This document shows positions 12,008 to 25,622 of a stretch of 64,000 bases of DNA, piece by piece. Below the pieces are notes generated by a model that did not search any database, was not told the origin of the DNA, and saw nothing but the letters and a program-made list of their open reading frames with translations. The stretch's first letter is position 1. Each line of letters begins with the position of its first letter. This DNA is from Dermatophagoides farinae (taxonomy: Eukaryota > Arthropoda > Arachnida > Sarcoptiformes > Pyroglyphidae), in assembly GCF_024713945.1 (NCBI RefSeq), contig NC_134678.1:5270001-5334000 (forward strand), given 5' to 3'. A program made the translations under genes and the position numbers.

Positions 12008-14899
12008 TCATCTTTTGTTACGATTCGCCATCATTAGGGCTGCAAATCTTTCATGTTCAATACGATCATCGTGCATATCAATATATGAATATCTTGAAAA
12101 TGGCTGATCAAACATCATTCGTCGTTGATGATCTTTAAATTGTTGTTGTTGTTGCTGTTGTTGTTGTGATGTTCGATTTATGTTGCGTTTATTATCATCT
12201 TTGCCTGAAGATGGTGCTTCAAATCTTTTACTAATTAAATCTTTTTTCAAATTCTTTGATGATGATAATAATGGCGGTAATGGTGGTGTTGATGATGATG
12301 ATGATAACAATGGAGCCTGTTGATGTTGTAGAACATAATATGGTGAAATTGAACGATCATTCATATCGGCAATAATAGTTGCTCGATGATTATCGTATGA
12401 TTGAAAATTCAATGACATGGGTCCATAATTATCCGAATGATGATGATGATGATGATCATTTTCATTCGAATTTACTGCCAATAATTGATCTAGCCGACCC
12501 ATTGATCGTCCACGTTGATATGATGACGATGATGCACAATGATTATTCTCATGTTGTATATCTCTGAAATTTGATGAAAATTCTGCATCAGCAAAATAAA
12601 ATTTTTGTGCTGGCTGTTTTGTTGATTTGTTTGTAATTGCTAATCGAGAATGATTATTTTCCTCATTTCGATGATGTTGATGATGAGGATTAATGAATCG
12701 TTGTTCACGTCTACCGATTACACTAGATGATGATGAAATTAAACCCGATGTTGTTGTCGTGTTTGTCAAAGATTTGTCGACTTCATTAATTATCTGTTGT
12801 CGCATGATTTTATTATTGACCTCTTTTGTTATTGTTGGCCGTTTTTGTTGCTGTTGTATGGCCGTTGTTGAACTCGATATTGGTTCAAGATTTGGATTAG
12901 AATAATATTTCTTTCTATTACTACTACTACTACTGTTATGATGATTATATGATGCGGGCAAAAAATCAGGATTCAATTTATCCGAAGTAGCATGTTGTTG
13001 TTGTTGTTGTTGTTGATAATGATGATGATGATGATGATGATGATCGTCACGACCACGACCAAAATGATGGAGATTAGTTGCCGCCGTTTGTTCACCGTTG
13101 TTGTTGTTATGTTCTTTTGTCCTTGTCAATGGTGATGATGATGGATGAAATAAATGCTTTTCTCTATAAAATTGTTGTTGCACGTGTTGATTTGGTAATC
13201 GTTGCCGTGTCCTAATGACATCGAAATCATTATCATTACATGATGTAGGTGATGACAGTTTTTGATGTTGTTGTGATGTTGGCATCATCGGTCTTTGTTT
13301 GATCAAATCGAATGTTGATTTTGAACGAGATCTTGATTCTTTATTTATGGATGGAATTGTTGTGGAAAATATGACATCTTCTTCGAAATCTTCCACATCA
13401 ACCTCTAAACAATCAACCATTGAACCATGATTACTATTTAATCTTTCATGATGATTGACACCACCACCACCAACATCGACATCATCATCATCTGATGATG
13501 ATGAACTATCACTATGACGACTGACTAAATCATCGGTCGATGGTTCACGATTATATCGATGTTCTAAATAGGATGACTGATGATGATTTGATAAACGGGG
13601 TTCGTTGGCCGGTGAACATGAATCAAAATAATATGAACGTGGTCTGGCTGTTTGTTGATCATTACATAAGGCTTCATCTGACCCAAGACCACTTGAATTT
13701 GATTTACCCGATGATTCGGACCTTGTTAATTGATGAGCTGAATGTTTATCATGCTGATTTCGTTTTTTATCCATAGATTTTAAATTATTTTCGGAATTTC
13801 GGCTTTCATAATCACGTGGCGGTAATAATAATGGACCCATTTTGGGATTACCCAATTTGGCACGAAGTTCAGCCGCCAATGAATCAAATAGATTCGATTG
13901 TTCACCATCATCTTGTATGATTTTAGAACTACATTTTGCCGATTTATTTTTTGATGATGATGATCGATTAAAAAGTTGATGATGACTGAATGATTTAGAA
14001 TCACTACGATATTCACTATTATTTCTATTTGATGATGAACGATTTATAGCATAACCTAGATCAGAAGAATTTGATTCTTCTGAATTTATTTCATCGGAAC
14101 CGTCCGTATGTGTAGAACGGCCATCTGAATTCAATGTTTTGCTTGCTGAAGGTGAATTATTTTGATATGATCGCTTTAATAGTGGATCATGATGATGATG
14201 ATCGTATGGCATCGATCCACGTGGATCAGAGCAATCATCGAATAATGAACTAGGATGATGACAATTAGATGATGGAGGTAACGGTAATGGTGCAAGTGGC
14301 AATGGACCACATGATTGTGATGGTGGTGGTATTAGTAATCCTTTTGCCGCTAAACGCATTTCAATTTCACGAAATTTTTTCTGATTTTCCGGTCGATCGA
14401 TTAATGTTTGTAATTGTTGGTGTAGATTATTTGCCGTTTGAATCGAATCACAACGATAAGCATGTATATGAACCGGACAACGAGTGATTGGATTGTATAA
14501 TAATAATATGGCACAGATAACATCATCTTCTTGATAAACCCATGAAATTGAATCATGTGGTATATGATGTTTTACTTGTTCACTTTTCATCACCGATGAT
14601 GATGATGATGATGACAATGGATCCGAATTACCGGTTGTTGCTACAAATAATTGTAATTGTTGATCTGGATTTAGTTTACCAGATTTTCTTGGTATCGTTA
14701 ATATTTGTATGATTTTCAATCCTTTTGGCGAAATCTGTAAGGTTACTTTTGATGGCTCTAAATCACATTCATTATCAATTAGATAATTCAACACTGGTTG
14801 TACATATTCATCACCACGTAAACCTTTTGATTCTTTGGCTCCCAAAAACCATACATAATATGATGCACGTTTAACATCTTTATTCTTCTTAAAATTCAT
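12008..14899 (-). CDS. PTB/PID-domain protein with long low-complexity tail
   Basis: An intronless frame of 963 codons from ATG 14899. This start is chosen because it has A at -3 and lies just before the conserved domain; an in-frame ATG at 14992 (994 codons) has a weak context and remains possible. Residues about 10-180 form a phosphotyrosine-binding (PTB/PID) fold: a first strand with YYVWFLGAKESKGLRG, a basic helix, the strand KVTLQISPKGLKII, then HIPHDSISWVYQED, CPVHIHAYRC and a C-terminal helix ending near KKFREIEMRLAAKG. The rest is a Ser/His/Gln/Asn-rich tail with homopolymers (His around 13020-13044, Gln around 12140-12170). PTB proteins are cytoplasmic adaptors that bind NPxY-type peptides of receptors or phosphoinositides. 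I cannot assign the orthologue; FAM43-like or another arthropod PTB adaptor are options. No other catalytic or targeting domain is visible. Confidence 0.85.
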   Translation of the reverse strand: MNFKKNKDVKRASYYVWFLGAKESKGLRGDEYVQPVLNYLIDNECDLEPSKVTLQISPKGLKIIQILTIPRKSGKLNPDQQLQLFVATTGNSDPLSSSSSSSVMKSEQVKHHIPHDSISWVYQEDDVICAILLLYNPITRCPVHIHAYRCDSIQTANNLHQQLQTLIDRPENQKKFREIEMRLAAKGLLIPPPSQSCGPLPLAPLPLPPSSNCHHPSSLFDDCSDPRGSMPYDHHHHDPLLKRSYQNNSPSASKTLNSDGRSTHTDGSDEINSEESNSSDLGYAINRSSSNRNNSEYRSDSKSFSHHQLFNRSSSSKNKSAKCSSKIIQDDGEQSNLFDSLAAELRAKLGNPKMGPLLLPPRDYESRNSENNLKSMDKKRNQHDKHSAHQLTRSESSGKSNSSGLGSDEALCNDQQTARPRSYYFDSCSPANEPRLSNHHQSSYLEHRYNREPSTDDLVSRHSDSSSSSDDDDVDVGGGGVNHHERLNSNHGSMVDCLEVDVEDFEEDVIFSTTIPSINKESRSRSKSTFDLIKQRPMMPTSQQHQKLSSPTSCNDNDFDVIRTRQRLPNQHVQQQFYREKHLFHPSSSPLTRTKEHNNNNGEQTAATNLHHFGRGRDDHHHHHHHHYQQQQQQQHATSDKLNPDFLPASYNHHNSSSSSNRKKYYSNPNLEPISSSTTAIQQQQKRPTITKEVNNKIMRQQIINEVDKSLTNTTTTSGLISSSSSVIGRREQRFINPHHQHHRNEENNHSRLAITNKSTKQPAQKFYFADAEFSSNFRDIQHENNHCASSSSYQRGRSMGRLDQLLAVNSNENDHHHHHHSDNYGPMSLNFQSYDNHRATIIADMNDRSISPYYVLQHQQAPLLSSSSSTPPLPPLLSSSKNLKKDLISKRFEAPSSGKDDNKRNINRTSQQQQQQQQQFKDHQRRMMFDQPFSRYSYIDMHDDRIEHERFAALMMANRNKR

Positions 14900-15052
14900 T
14901 TTTGAATCGTTTGTTTTGCGTAATTCAGAAAAAAAATGTTTTGAAAATTTATTCGTTGTTTTAGTGTTGCAATGAACAAAGTTGGAAAACATCAAGAGTC
15001 CATCATTGAAACTGATCACACAAATCACAACAAAATCATCAAATATCAAAGT

Positions 15053-15060
15053 TATTTATA
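15053..15060 (-). promoter_or_regulatory. Candidate TATA box of the PTB gene
   Basis: Minus-strand TATAAATA lies about 155 bases upstream of the preferred start and 61 upstream of the alternative ATG. A start of transcription about 30 bases downstream would give a short leader containing a five-codon frame (ATG ATG at 15006/15003) whose TGA overlaps the ATG at 14992. Confidence 0.4.
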
Positions 15061-15479
15061 ATTAGATATTCATCGAGAATATTATTATATATTATTATTA
15101 TTATTATTAGTTCACGATCAATCACATTTACACAACAAATGTTCAATTCTGAATTGTGTTGATCATTTCCATTGGAACGATTGAACATAAATGGTCGACT
15201 AAATCATATAACATATGACAAACTAGATTTCTTCTTCTGATGATGATTATGATGATCAACTCTCTTGTTGTGTTCTCTCTTTCTTTCATTCATTCGATTT
15301 TCTCATACATTTATTTTCTCTATTTCTCATTCTCATCATTCAACTGTAACGTTTACTAACAAAATTTTTTTTTCGTTTCATTTCATTCATTCATTCATTC
15401 ACACATCTACCTGTGTTTGTGTTTACTTTCCATCCTATTCCTTTTTACAAATATTTTTTTTTTTATATTGGAAAAAGAT

Positions 15480-15512
<33 letters not shown>

Positions 15513-17637
15513 TCCCGCCAATGTGGTGAGGTTTCTCTCATATCCACTGGATGTATAGTAGACAGAGCTGAGTTCACCTGTTGATCTAGTTTTCTAGTTT
15601 TCTTTTTCATATTCACTTTAGTAAAAAAAAAAAAAATTAATTCGATGAACCATCATCATGATTTTTTTTTCTTTTGATTATGTTATGATAATAATGCATT
15701 ATCTCACAACAAAAATTTTTTTTTAATGAATGTAATATTCGGTTTTTCATTTGCTATACATTACAATGGATTATGAATGAATAAGTGAATGAACTAGGGT
15801 AGATGAAATGAGATCTAAAACAATTTGATATCTGATTTCTGAAAAACATTCATTCTCTCACTCTCTCACTTTTTTTCGTTTTGATCCATATATTTTGTCA
15901 ATGAATTTATCCACAAGGCTTGATATAGAATTTTTTCCGTTTTGTTTTGTTTTGTTTTGTTGACAATTCTTTTCCCTTTAAGATTTTTTTTTCAATCTTA
16001 GTTCAAATGATACGCATGAATAATTATGAAAATGAATGACTATGACTAAACAATGTAACAATCAATGACAACAGAAAAAAAATCATTTGTCTTTTGTTGT
16101 TCCAATTGAAATTTATATTTATATATGTGTATTATATAGTCATGAATGTTTTTTTTGTGTACGAGCGACATTTTATAATTTTTGTTATTCACAATCCTGG
16201 ATTCATATATATACATTAATGTTTTTGCAAAAGTTTCAAAGTTTTTCTTTTCATATTAACAAAAAAAAAATTAATCAATCGATAAAATGAAACAAAAAAT
16301 GTGATATTTCACATTTGTCATCATCATTTTTTTCTTATCCAATTTGATTATATGGATAAAAATAAACCTTTCACTGAATTCGGAATAATTTCAATAAAAA
16401 ATTTTTTTTTTTTTCATCAATTTGCCTAAATCTGATATATGATGATGAAAATCATTATTTTTTTCTAGTGATAATACACACGATTTTTTTTCGATCATTG
16501 TAAATACAAAAAAAAATGTGTCTCGATACAATACATCGATCATGTTCGCGATCTCATTTAAATCTCATCAATTTTTGAATAGTGAACAAAAAAAAATAAA
16601 ATTTAGAACAAGATTGAATTCAAGCAATCAAATTTTCGATTGATTTCTAATTGAAAAGTGATCATGGTGATTGAGAAACAGAAGATGATGATGATGATGA
16701 TGGAGAAAAAAAATCTATCGATAATGATGAAAAAGAAATCGGATAGCTATGCTGCTAATCTGGAATCAATCAATTTTAGATTAAAATTTAAATTTAGAAA
16801 TACAAAAAAAAGGAATCGAAAACCAAGAAAAAAAATCACAGTATACATTTCGAAGGAAATTGTAAAAAATAAAAATTTTTAAACAACAAAAAAAAATTGA
16901 AATTACAAATTCGACCTGAATTTTTTGTTTTGTTTTGTTTTCATTTTAATATTCAATGGACAATTTGATTGTTGCCGGTCTCCTGATATTTTGTGTATGA
17001 ATGACCGAATTTTTTTTTTGTTATGTATAGTGTATATTGATTTTGCTGTATACGAGAAAAAAAAGCCATTTTTATACAAGACCTATGACCTATGGCCATG
17101 TATATTTGACATATATAAATATGTCATGGAGATTGCATTGAACATAAACAAAACAAAAACAAAAAAACAGCAATAACAATAATAATAAATGATGCATCAA
17201 AAAAAAAAAAAAAAAAAAAATTAAAATGGCATGTTATATAATAAGAATGACAATCAAAGAGCTTCTGGCATATAAAAGAAGAAAGAGTCAGAGACAGAGA
17301 GAGAGAGAGAGAGAAGGAAATGGTAATGCCATTAAGCTAGGTTTACCAAATATTCAATAAAACAATAATGATGATGATGATGATTATTATTATGATTTGT
17401 GTGTGTGTAACTCCCATAATGATAATAATAAAAAAATGTTTATAAATAACATTTTCCACTTCTTCTTTTGCTTTTGTATACAACAATAACGTAATGTATA
17501 TAACCTATGGGCATTAGAAAATTTTAATTCAACTTTCACCCTTTTTATTCATATTTAAAATGTTTCGAAACATCTATTTTAATATGTTCCATCATTATTG
17601 TCGTTTTTTTGGTCATGGTAATATATATCAAATGATA

Positions 17638-17803
<166 letters not shown>

Positions 17804-20800
17804 AATGAATTTTAATGACATATCTATCCAAAATCTACCAGCTATTGTTATCATATCATATCAAACGACAACAACAAGTCTATAATATATAAAAATATAT
17901 CATAATCATCACCAAAGTTGGGTAAAAGAACATTTGCGGTTAGACAGATACAAAAGATGTTGATGATATCGTTGTTTTTTTTGTTGGATTTAAAAAAAAC
18001 AGACCTTTTTTTTATTTTCGCCAGTGGTTGATGATCGTAATCTCGATCAGGATCATGTTTATTTATTTGTGTGTTGATATCTCGACCATATCAATGTGTT
18101 TGTTGATGTTGTTAATCTGACACACACACACACATATAAATTTCAAAACGAAATCCACGAAATTGGAATCTGTAAAAAAAATGAATGGAATATTATATCG
18201 TTTGATGGTGATGAATGGCAAAAATGAAATGAAATTAAAATAAAAATAAAAAATCTCGACCAACATTCAACAATAGCCAAATCCATATATTTTGAAATCA
18301 AAAGTTTTTTGTTGTTGTTTTTGTTACGATCATCTTATTCAGTATTATTAGAAATAAACGATACAATATCCTCATTTTTTTCATCATAGAAGATTTTTAG
18401 AAAATTTTTCGACAAAAATAAAATCAAAAAAAAAATGAAAATCGTCTTTTTTATTCGTTGTCACTATTATGAATTTTTCATTTCTTTAGAATTCATAAAA
18501 AAATTGAAACCATTTTTATAATTGTATTCGTGTGTATGTCAAAATAACCCGAAATGATATTTGGATATCTATGTTATGTGATTGCCATTTTATTGCCAAA
18601 AAAAAAAAGTTTTTCATTTTATGCATTTTCATAAATGCAATCGTGAATGCATTCTAACGACCATTTCAATGATGATGATGATGATGACGGGCATGATAAT
18701 CTTTTGAAGCCTCCCATATTTACCCACAAAATGCAAAACAAAAATCCATTTGTTGTTGTTGTTCAAAATGATTTTTCCCTACAATTATTATTCAATAAGA
18801 TTGAAATAGAAAAAAATATATATTCAAACAAAATGTGGTTATAGCATTGATAAATGATAATAATTAACATAACCAAATCGATTTTTTTTCCACATTAGGA
18901 GACAAACAAATTTCACTAGCCACATGGATCATTATGATGATGATGATGAATGCGGATGATAATCTAAACACATTTCTTATATGTAAATGTTGATATAATA
19001 ATCATCATTGATTTATTCGTATAGATTTGTTTCCTTTTGTAGAGTGAGGAGATAATAATAATAATTTCCGTTACAAGTTATTTCGTGAAGGTGATGATGA
19101 TCGAATTGATCAATAGTTTTGAAATAGTTTCGATCGTGTTGCATGTTCACTATTCATGATGTTTATTATGATTATATGATGATGATGATGATGATGATGA
19201 AAAACACGTTGTTACCTGCAGACCGTATTGAACCTGTTGTTGATGTAAAAAAAACATGAATTTAAATGAAACATTAACATTTGCATATTATTATTATTAT
19301 CATAATCTTTCCATTATAGAAGTGATGACAAAAGAGGTTTAACGAATTACCTTTTTTTATGAACATATAGCTATAGCTAATAATAATTATTTTCTTTATG
19401 TTTGATTAAAGTTATGTATTCACATACAACAACAATGAATGAAATTTTCTTATATAACACGTAACAGGTGGATTTTAGATCTTTTCTTTATTACTAAAAG
19501 TTTTTTTTTTCAATTATTTTCGAATAAAATCCGATTATAAATGAATGTACAAATGTTTTTTTTTTAATATCACAGACATCTTGATTGTCATTTGAATCAA
19601 AGTTGGATTGATCTGAAAGTGTTATTATTATTATTATCTGAAATAAATGTTCTTTCTTTTTTCTTTTTCTTATCTATCATTTCTTACTTTTCTTTATCTC
19701 AATGATCTCATCTTCATTGATTTACAATCATCAATGCAATTCTGGCTGAAAATAACATTGTTATCGTTTGTTTTATTTTTTGTTGGCCAGACATTCATCA
19801 AGTTTTCTTTTCTTTTTTTTTTGTTCTTTCTTAAAATTTCTATCGAGATTAATGTGTCGTCAATTCATTGTTAAACTACATATGTGAGAAAATGAAAAGA
19901 AATTAGAGATCAGATCGAAATGTTTGTATGAATGAATCAATCGATTTAGCATCATCATTATTATTATTATTATGATCATTTGAAATGTGCTTCCGATCTG
20001 AACAATAACAACAACAACAACAACAACTAAAGATCTGATTTCGTTTCCTGGCAAATCATTTTGATTTAACGCGTATTTTTTTATATATATATTGTAAATA
20101 ACTTCTATACCTATGAATGTGTAATAGTAATCAAAATCGTAATCACCATCAAGATGGTGATCATCATCATCATTATCGTTGTGTTACTATTATTATCCTT
20201 GTTTTTTTTCCACTGGTCATGCATTTGAAAATGGACTTGGAAGTTGTATATCTGTCAGATACTATAGTTACAATCTGGTGTACAGATGATAAGTTGTTTT
20301 TGTTGTTGTTGTTGTTGGATGTGAATTGTGCAAAGCAAAACTGCGTATAATTCGTAATTTCACATTTCAAATGTGTCTGTATATGTATCTTCAATTGTAA
20401 TAAGTATAAGTATAACCTATCCATATAATAATAATAATAATCATGATTGAAATGACAAAATGTCAGAATTTTCAGTAAAAAAAAATGACTGAAAAAAAAA
20501 TTTTTAAATAAAATCTAGCTCAATTTCAAACAAATCATTGATATCTTTATCAATCGAATGATATAAATAATAAGAATAAAATAATGGTGATGATGATGAT
20601 GATAAATGTCGATTATTGCTATCATTACCTATTATTACAGATATAGAATTTTCAACATTCAATCAATTTTATTCTTATACACACATACACACACACACAC
20701 ACCATCCAATGCTGATGATGTTGATTGATTTCAATCTTTATTGATGATCGATTGATTTTTTTTGAATTGGAGGATAAAATTACCGATGTTAACGTATACA

Positions 20801-22336
20801 ATTGTTGTTGTTGTCGTAGTATGCCGTTGATAGGATGGAATTCTGTCACATTTGATAAAAAAAAGCAAAGAAAAAACCGGCTTCACCTATTTACGGGCTC
20901 TTTTACAATTCGCATTTTCTAATGTTCTAACATTTTTATAGATATATTTTACGTTGGATTTTTTTTCTTTGTTTTTGCTTTATTACGAAGTCGATGACTG
21001 ACTATTTTTGGCTATCATCATCATTTGATGATGATAGCGATGATGATGATGATGATGATGAAAACCTAGAATAAAACAGACTAGTAGCCCATAGGTAGTC
21101 ATCGACATTAAATCATTGAAAGTAATACATGTGTGTGTGTATGTGGATACACTCTCAATCATCATCTTGATGATGATGATGATAATAATAATGATTATTA
21201 ATAATAGAATACAATGATGATGATGATAATAATAATCATCGCCTTTGTCATCACATCCTTTGATTTTTCTCATCATCATTAATATGAAGAAAAAAATAAA
21301 ATAAAAATGTTTGAATCAGAATATATCGAATAAAGTCGACAAAAAAAAAATTTAATTTTCACAAATGGTAGAATTTCTTGAATTTCATTTCATTTATTCC
21401 ATCATGAAATTTGAATGCTATATAATCGTTGATTTACATTTTCTCTAATGCGATTTTTATTATTTCCTTTTTCTCTCTCTCTCCATCTTTACTGTTAACC
21501 CACCGTATGTTTGAAGCACAAACCACACACACAGACACAGACATCAGATTGTAGAAAATTAAAAGGAAACAACAACAACAACATTGGATAACGGAAAAAG
21601 ATATTTTTAATTTCACTTAAATGAATGGCATTGTTTACATCTCATTCATTCATTCATTCATCCTCGGTCGACCATTTGTCAATCTATCCATTAAAAAAAA
21701 ACTGGACATTTTCGAAGGATTTTTTTTCCCATTTTTTTCAATGTTTTAACAATTGTCATACGTTCATACCAAATTGCCCAGGTTCCAATTTAAATATTTT
21801 TTTTGTTTTTTTTTATTTTATTTTTCGTAAAACAAACAATTTTATTTCTTATTTTTGAATATACACAAACACACACGCACACACCGTAATTTTTTTTTCG
21901 GAACACAATTGCAAATGTTAAATTAAAGGATGAATATAAAGAAAAAAAAAGTTTGAAGTTTTGATGGACATTATAGAAACAAGTAAAAAAAAACAAATAA
22001 TAATAATAAAAAAACTAGCCAAATTTTCATTATTTTAACATTCAAGACATTGCAAGTTGCAATTCGTCAAGAAGACAAACCCATTGCTTTTTTTACCTCT
22101 GGCTTTTTTTTCGTTGTTGTTGTTGTTGTTGTTCAGCGGATATAATTTGTTTGATGCCGAAAAAAACCGGATAGTGAAATTTCATTATCTTTTGGGTGAA
22201 AGTTTTAACACACACACACACACACACACGCATGCATACATTTTTGTTTTGCTTTGTTTAGTTTGTTTGTTTGTTCGTGCTTCATACATGTTCGATGTTC
22301 CAATTTTTTTTTTCATCTTTTCATATTTATACTGCC

Positions 22337-22373
22337 AAAAAAAACATCTTTGAATCGTCAAGATGTTTTTTTT
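22337..22373. other. Perfect short hairpin
   Basis: Fourteen-base arms AAAAAAAACATCTT (22337-22350) and AAGATGTTTTTTTT (22360-22373) pair perfectly around a nine-base loop. The outer part is A/T only, so the structure is modest, and no gene is adjacent. It could be a chance palindrome or a terminator-like stem. Confidence 0.5.
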
Positions 22374-23913
22374 TCGAGTGTTCATATTTTTCACATGTGA
22401 AAACAAATAAATAGCAAAAAAAAAATTAAAAATTCTAATCAAACATGATGAATATTTGTTGTTTGCTAAATATTGATTCAAAATGCAATGCTCAATGTTG
22501 TATGGATTTGATCATAAATCAAATTCATCATAACATACAAACTTAATCAGTGAATAAATTTTTGATTTTTTTTATTTGTTTCTCAAATGCGATTTCTCAC
22601 AGGATATTAAGTGTGTGTGTGTGTTTGCAAACACAATCGATTTATAAATTTCGTACTGACCGTATTTGGACTAATGCTCATAAGCTTAAATAATACTCAA
22701 TATATATTTGTTGTTGTTGTCAAATATTGAGAATTATAATAAGGATCAATAAGGATTTCCTGGTTATGACATAAAAATAAACAAATAAAAACAAAGATAC
22801 TTGAGAACATGGAATTTTTTTTCTTTACAATTGATTTTATTATTGATTGGAAAAAAAAAACTTTTATTCATTTGTCATTCATGATAATGATTAAGATGGA
22901 TAAAACAAATATATGAATGAAACAGAAATCAATTTCAGGAAAAGTTTGTCTAATCAACAACAACAAAATAAAAACAAAACAATCAAAAAGACGATGTAAA
23001 CGACTTTATGTAATTGGATTGTTGTTCCATCATCATCATCATCATCATCATCAATAACAACTTTTATTAATAATTTTCATTCATAATCATGTGATTCAAA
23101 TCAACTATGTAACGATGGTGGTCCAACAACAAATAACAAATATTTGGAATCAAATGAAAAAAAAATGAAATGAAAATATGATCATCGTCATCATAATCTC
23201 TGTGGTGGATCTCTTTGAATGTGAATGAAATTTCATGCAGACAGACAAATTGATCTGTTTCTATTTGTATGATCGATTTGATTGTGATGATTAAAATCAA
23301 TTGTTTATATCAAAAAAAAAGACATAAATTTTTTTTTCCAATTATTGATTTTACTATATGGTTTCTCTATATAGTTTTTATGTTTAACATATTTTTCGTA
23401 ATACATAATCCTAGATCGTAAATTTTTTTTTTTTGATTTATTGCTAAAATAGAATTGTTAAAAGGCGTTGTCAAACCGTAAATAGAATAGCAAAAACAGG
23501 GAGCCATTTGTCATTTATTTATTCTGTTTTGATGAAATCCTATTACAAAACCAACATATATATGATTTTAATTCTATTAAAATAATTTAATAGAATTTTT
23601 TTTTATTCAAATCTATGAAATATATTTGAAGATTTAGAGTCAAAGATTATTAAATTAAATTGGACTATAAACTCTACTTTCACACGATTACACAGACACA
23701 CACATTTAATTGAATATATTGAAATTTTCTTGGTGTGATGATCATCATCAATACAAACACACACACAAAATATTACCACCGATAACATATGATCATTTCC
23801 TGTATTGCTATATGAATAAAACAACTCTATGACACGCACACACACACACAGAACTATAGATGATACATAAAAAAAATCATGTCTAAATTTGTTCAACAAC
23901 AACGAGACAATGA

Positions 23914-24174
23914 AATGAGACTAATGATTCCCACGCGCATTCAATTTTTAAGAAAAGAAATGAAAATTTCAGTTTTCAAGACAGCCATCATCATCATACA
24001 ACCAAGACAAACAACAACAGCAACGATGATGATAACGATCCAGATAATAGAAATTATCATCATCATAGCAACCACCAAAACGGCAATGACACAACAAACA
24101 AGAAGAAAAAAAAATTCGAAATTGAAAATATTTGTGTATGCCAATTATGTTATACGTTTCGGAGTTCAAATTAA
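23914..24174 (+). other. Possible exon with half of a zinc finger
   Basis: An 86-codon frame opens after a stop at 23911 and ends at TAA 24172-24174. Its composition (Asn, Asp, His, Lys, Thr) matches the linker style of real proteins in this window and it finishes with ICVCQLCYTFRSSN, which resembles the first half of a C2H2 finger (C-x2-C-x-x-F). Possible donors lie at 24136 (GTATGC) or further down. No start codon and no matching His-His exon was located, so this may be an internal exon or chance. The other forward frame here is longer by start codon but has unnatural Ile/Thr runs. Confidence 0.25.
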
Positions 24175-25622
24175 AATTGTGTGATCCACCAGAAAATCAT
24201 TGTTTGGGCCAACCACACACACACACACACACACGCCAACGCAAACAAACATAAATATTCCTATCACTCTCATTGTGTTTGTGTGTGGGAGTTTGACGAA
24301 TTTGATGAAAATTTTTTTCAATCATCAAAATACACCATTTGGAAAAAAAATCAATATTTTTTTCACAAATATTTTGTCATTTGTCATTTGTTTGAATGAA
24401 ATGAAATGAAATAGATTCGAATCATCAAGAACAAAAAGAATCAAATCAACCATAGAATCATTCAACCATGTTTGAAAAAAAAACCTGTGAGCACAAAAGA
24501 CGTAAGACAAATTTTTTTTTGGCCATCATGACAATAATATACGAGCATTAAATGAAGAGCCGATTGAAATTTTTCACGAAACTAAAATCAATTTACCAAA
24601 GAGAATAAATTTCAATGTTCATATATTGAATATAATTGATACGATGATGCACTTCATTCGATTGTATTTGGAATTTTATTCCTAATAATCACATATTAAT
24701 GTACGCGTATCGAATACTAGCCATTAATTTTGATCTATCGATCAATCAATCAATCATTCGACCAACCTGTTTGAAATTAAAATTAAGCTCGATATCAATA
24801 ACCAGAAAAATATGATTCAATTCGATGACCAATTATCATATGGCCATCATAACAGCAACAGCAACAACAACAACAATTTGATTACAACAAAGATGATATT
24901 AATAGACTGAATGGATGAAATGCATAGAACCAAATTATCAAGATTGAAGGCAAATTGTAATGAAAAAAAATACCAAAATCTTTATCGAAGGTTCAATTTC
25001 TTTAAAAACATTGTTCTGATTGAACAATCATTTTTTTAATCATCATTTTTTTCCTACATAAAATGATTTGGAAAGATGATGAAGAAAACGAAAATTAGGC
25101 TAAAGGAAAATTGTGCAAATTGATGAATAATAGAAACAAAAACTATATGAAAAAAAAATTCCATTTTCCTTGTTCCACCACCACAAAAACATATTTTCTA
25201 TCATACGCATAATGAACATGGCTAATTAGCCAGCTCAAAGTTTTATTATTCAATCACATATTGTTGCTACAGCCAACAACAGCATATAACCAAATAGAAT
25301 GTCTAGACTATTTTGACTACACAAATAATTTTTTGATGTTTGATGAAAAGGACGAATGGTAAACTTCCCTGATAATGTCAATCATCATCATCATCATAAT
25401 GGTCGAATATTTTTGATGATGATAAACTAAATAATGACCACAACAAATAATGAAAAAAAAACAAAGAGCACTAAAGATTTATCCAAACGCATTTTTTTCA
25501 TTCAAAATAATATATACATTTAAATTATAATCATCGCTTATTTGTCTCAAATAATTGAAATAAATTCATTACCCGGTTACGAATAAGCCATTCGAAAAAA
25601 GACTTCCTGAAATTCCAAGGTT

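Noticed and set aside
18647-18844. 65-codon ATG frame with Asp run and mixed composition
   Set aside because: Driven partly by a GAT tract and a GTT tract; no splice sites, family or neighbour support.
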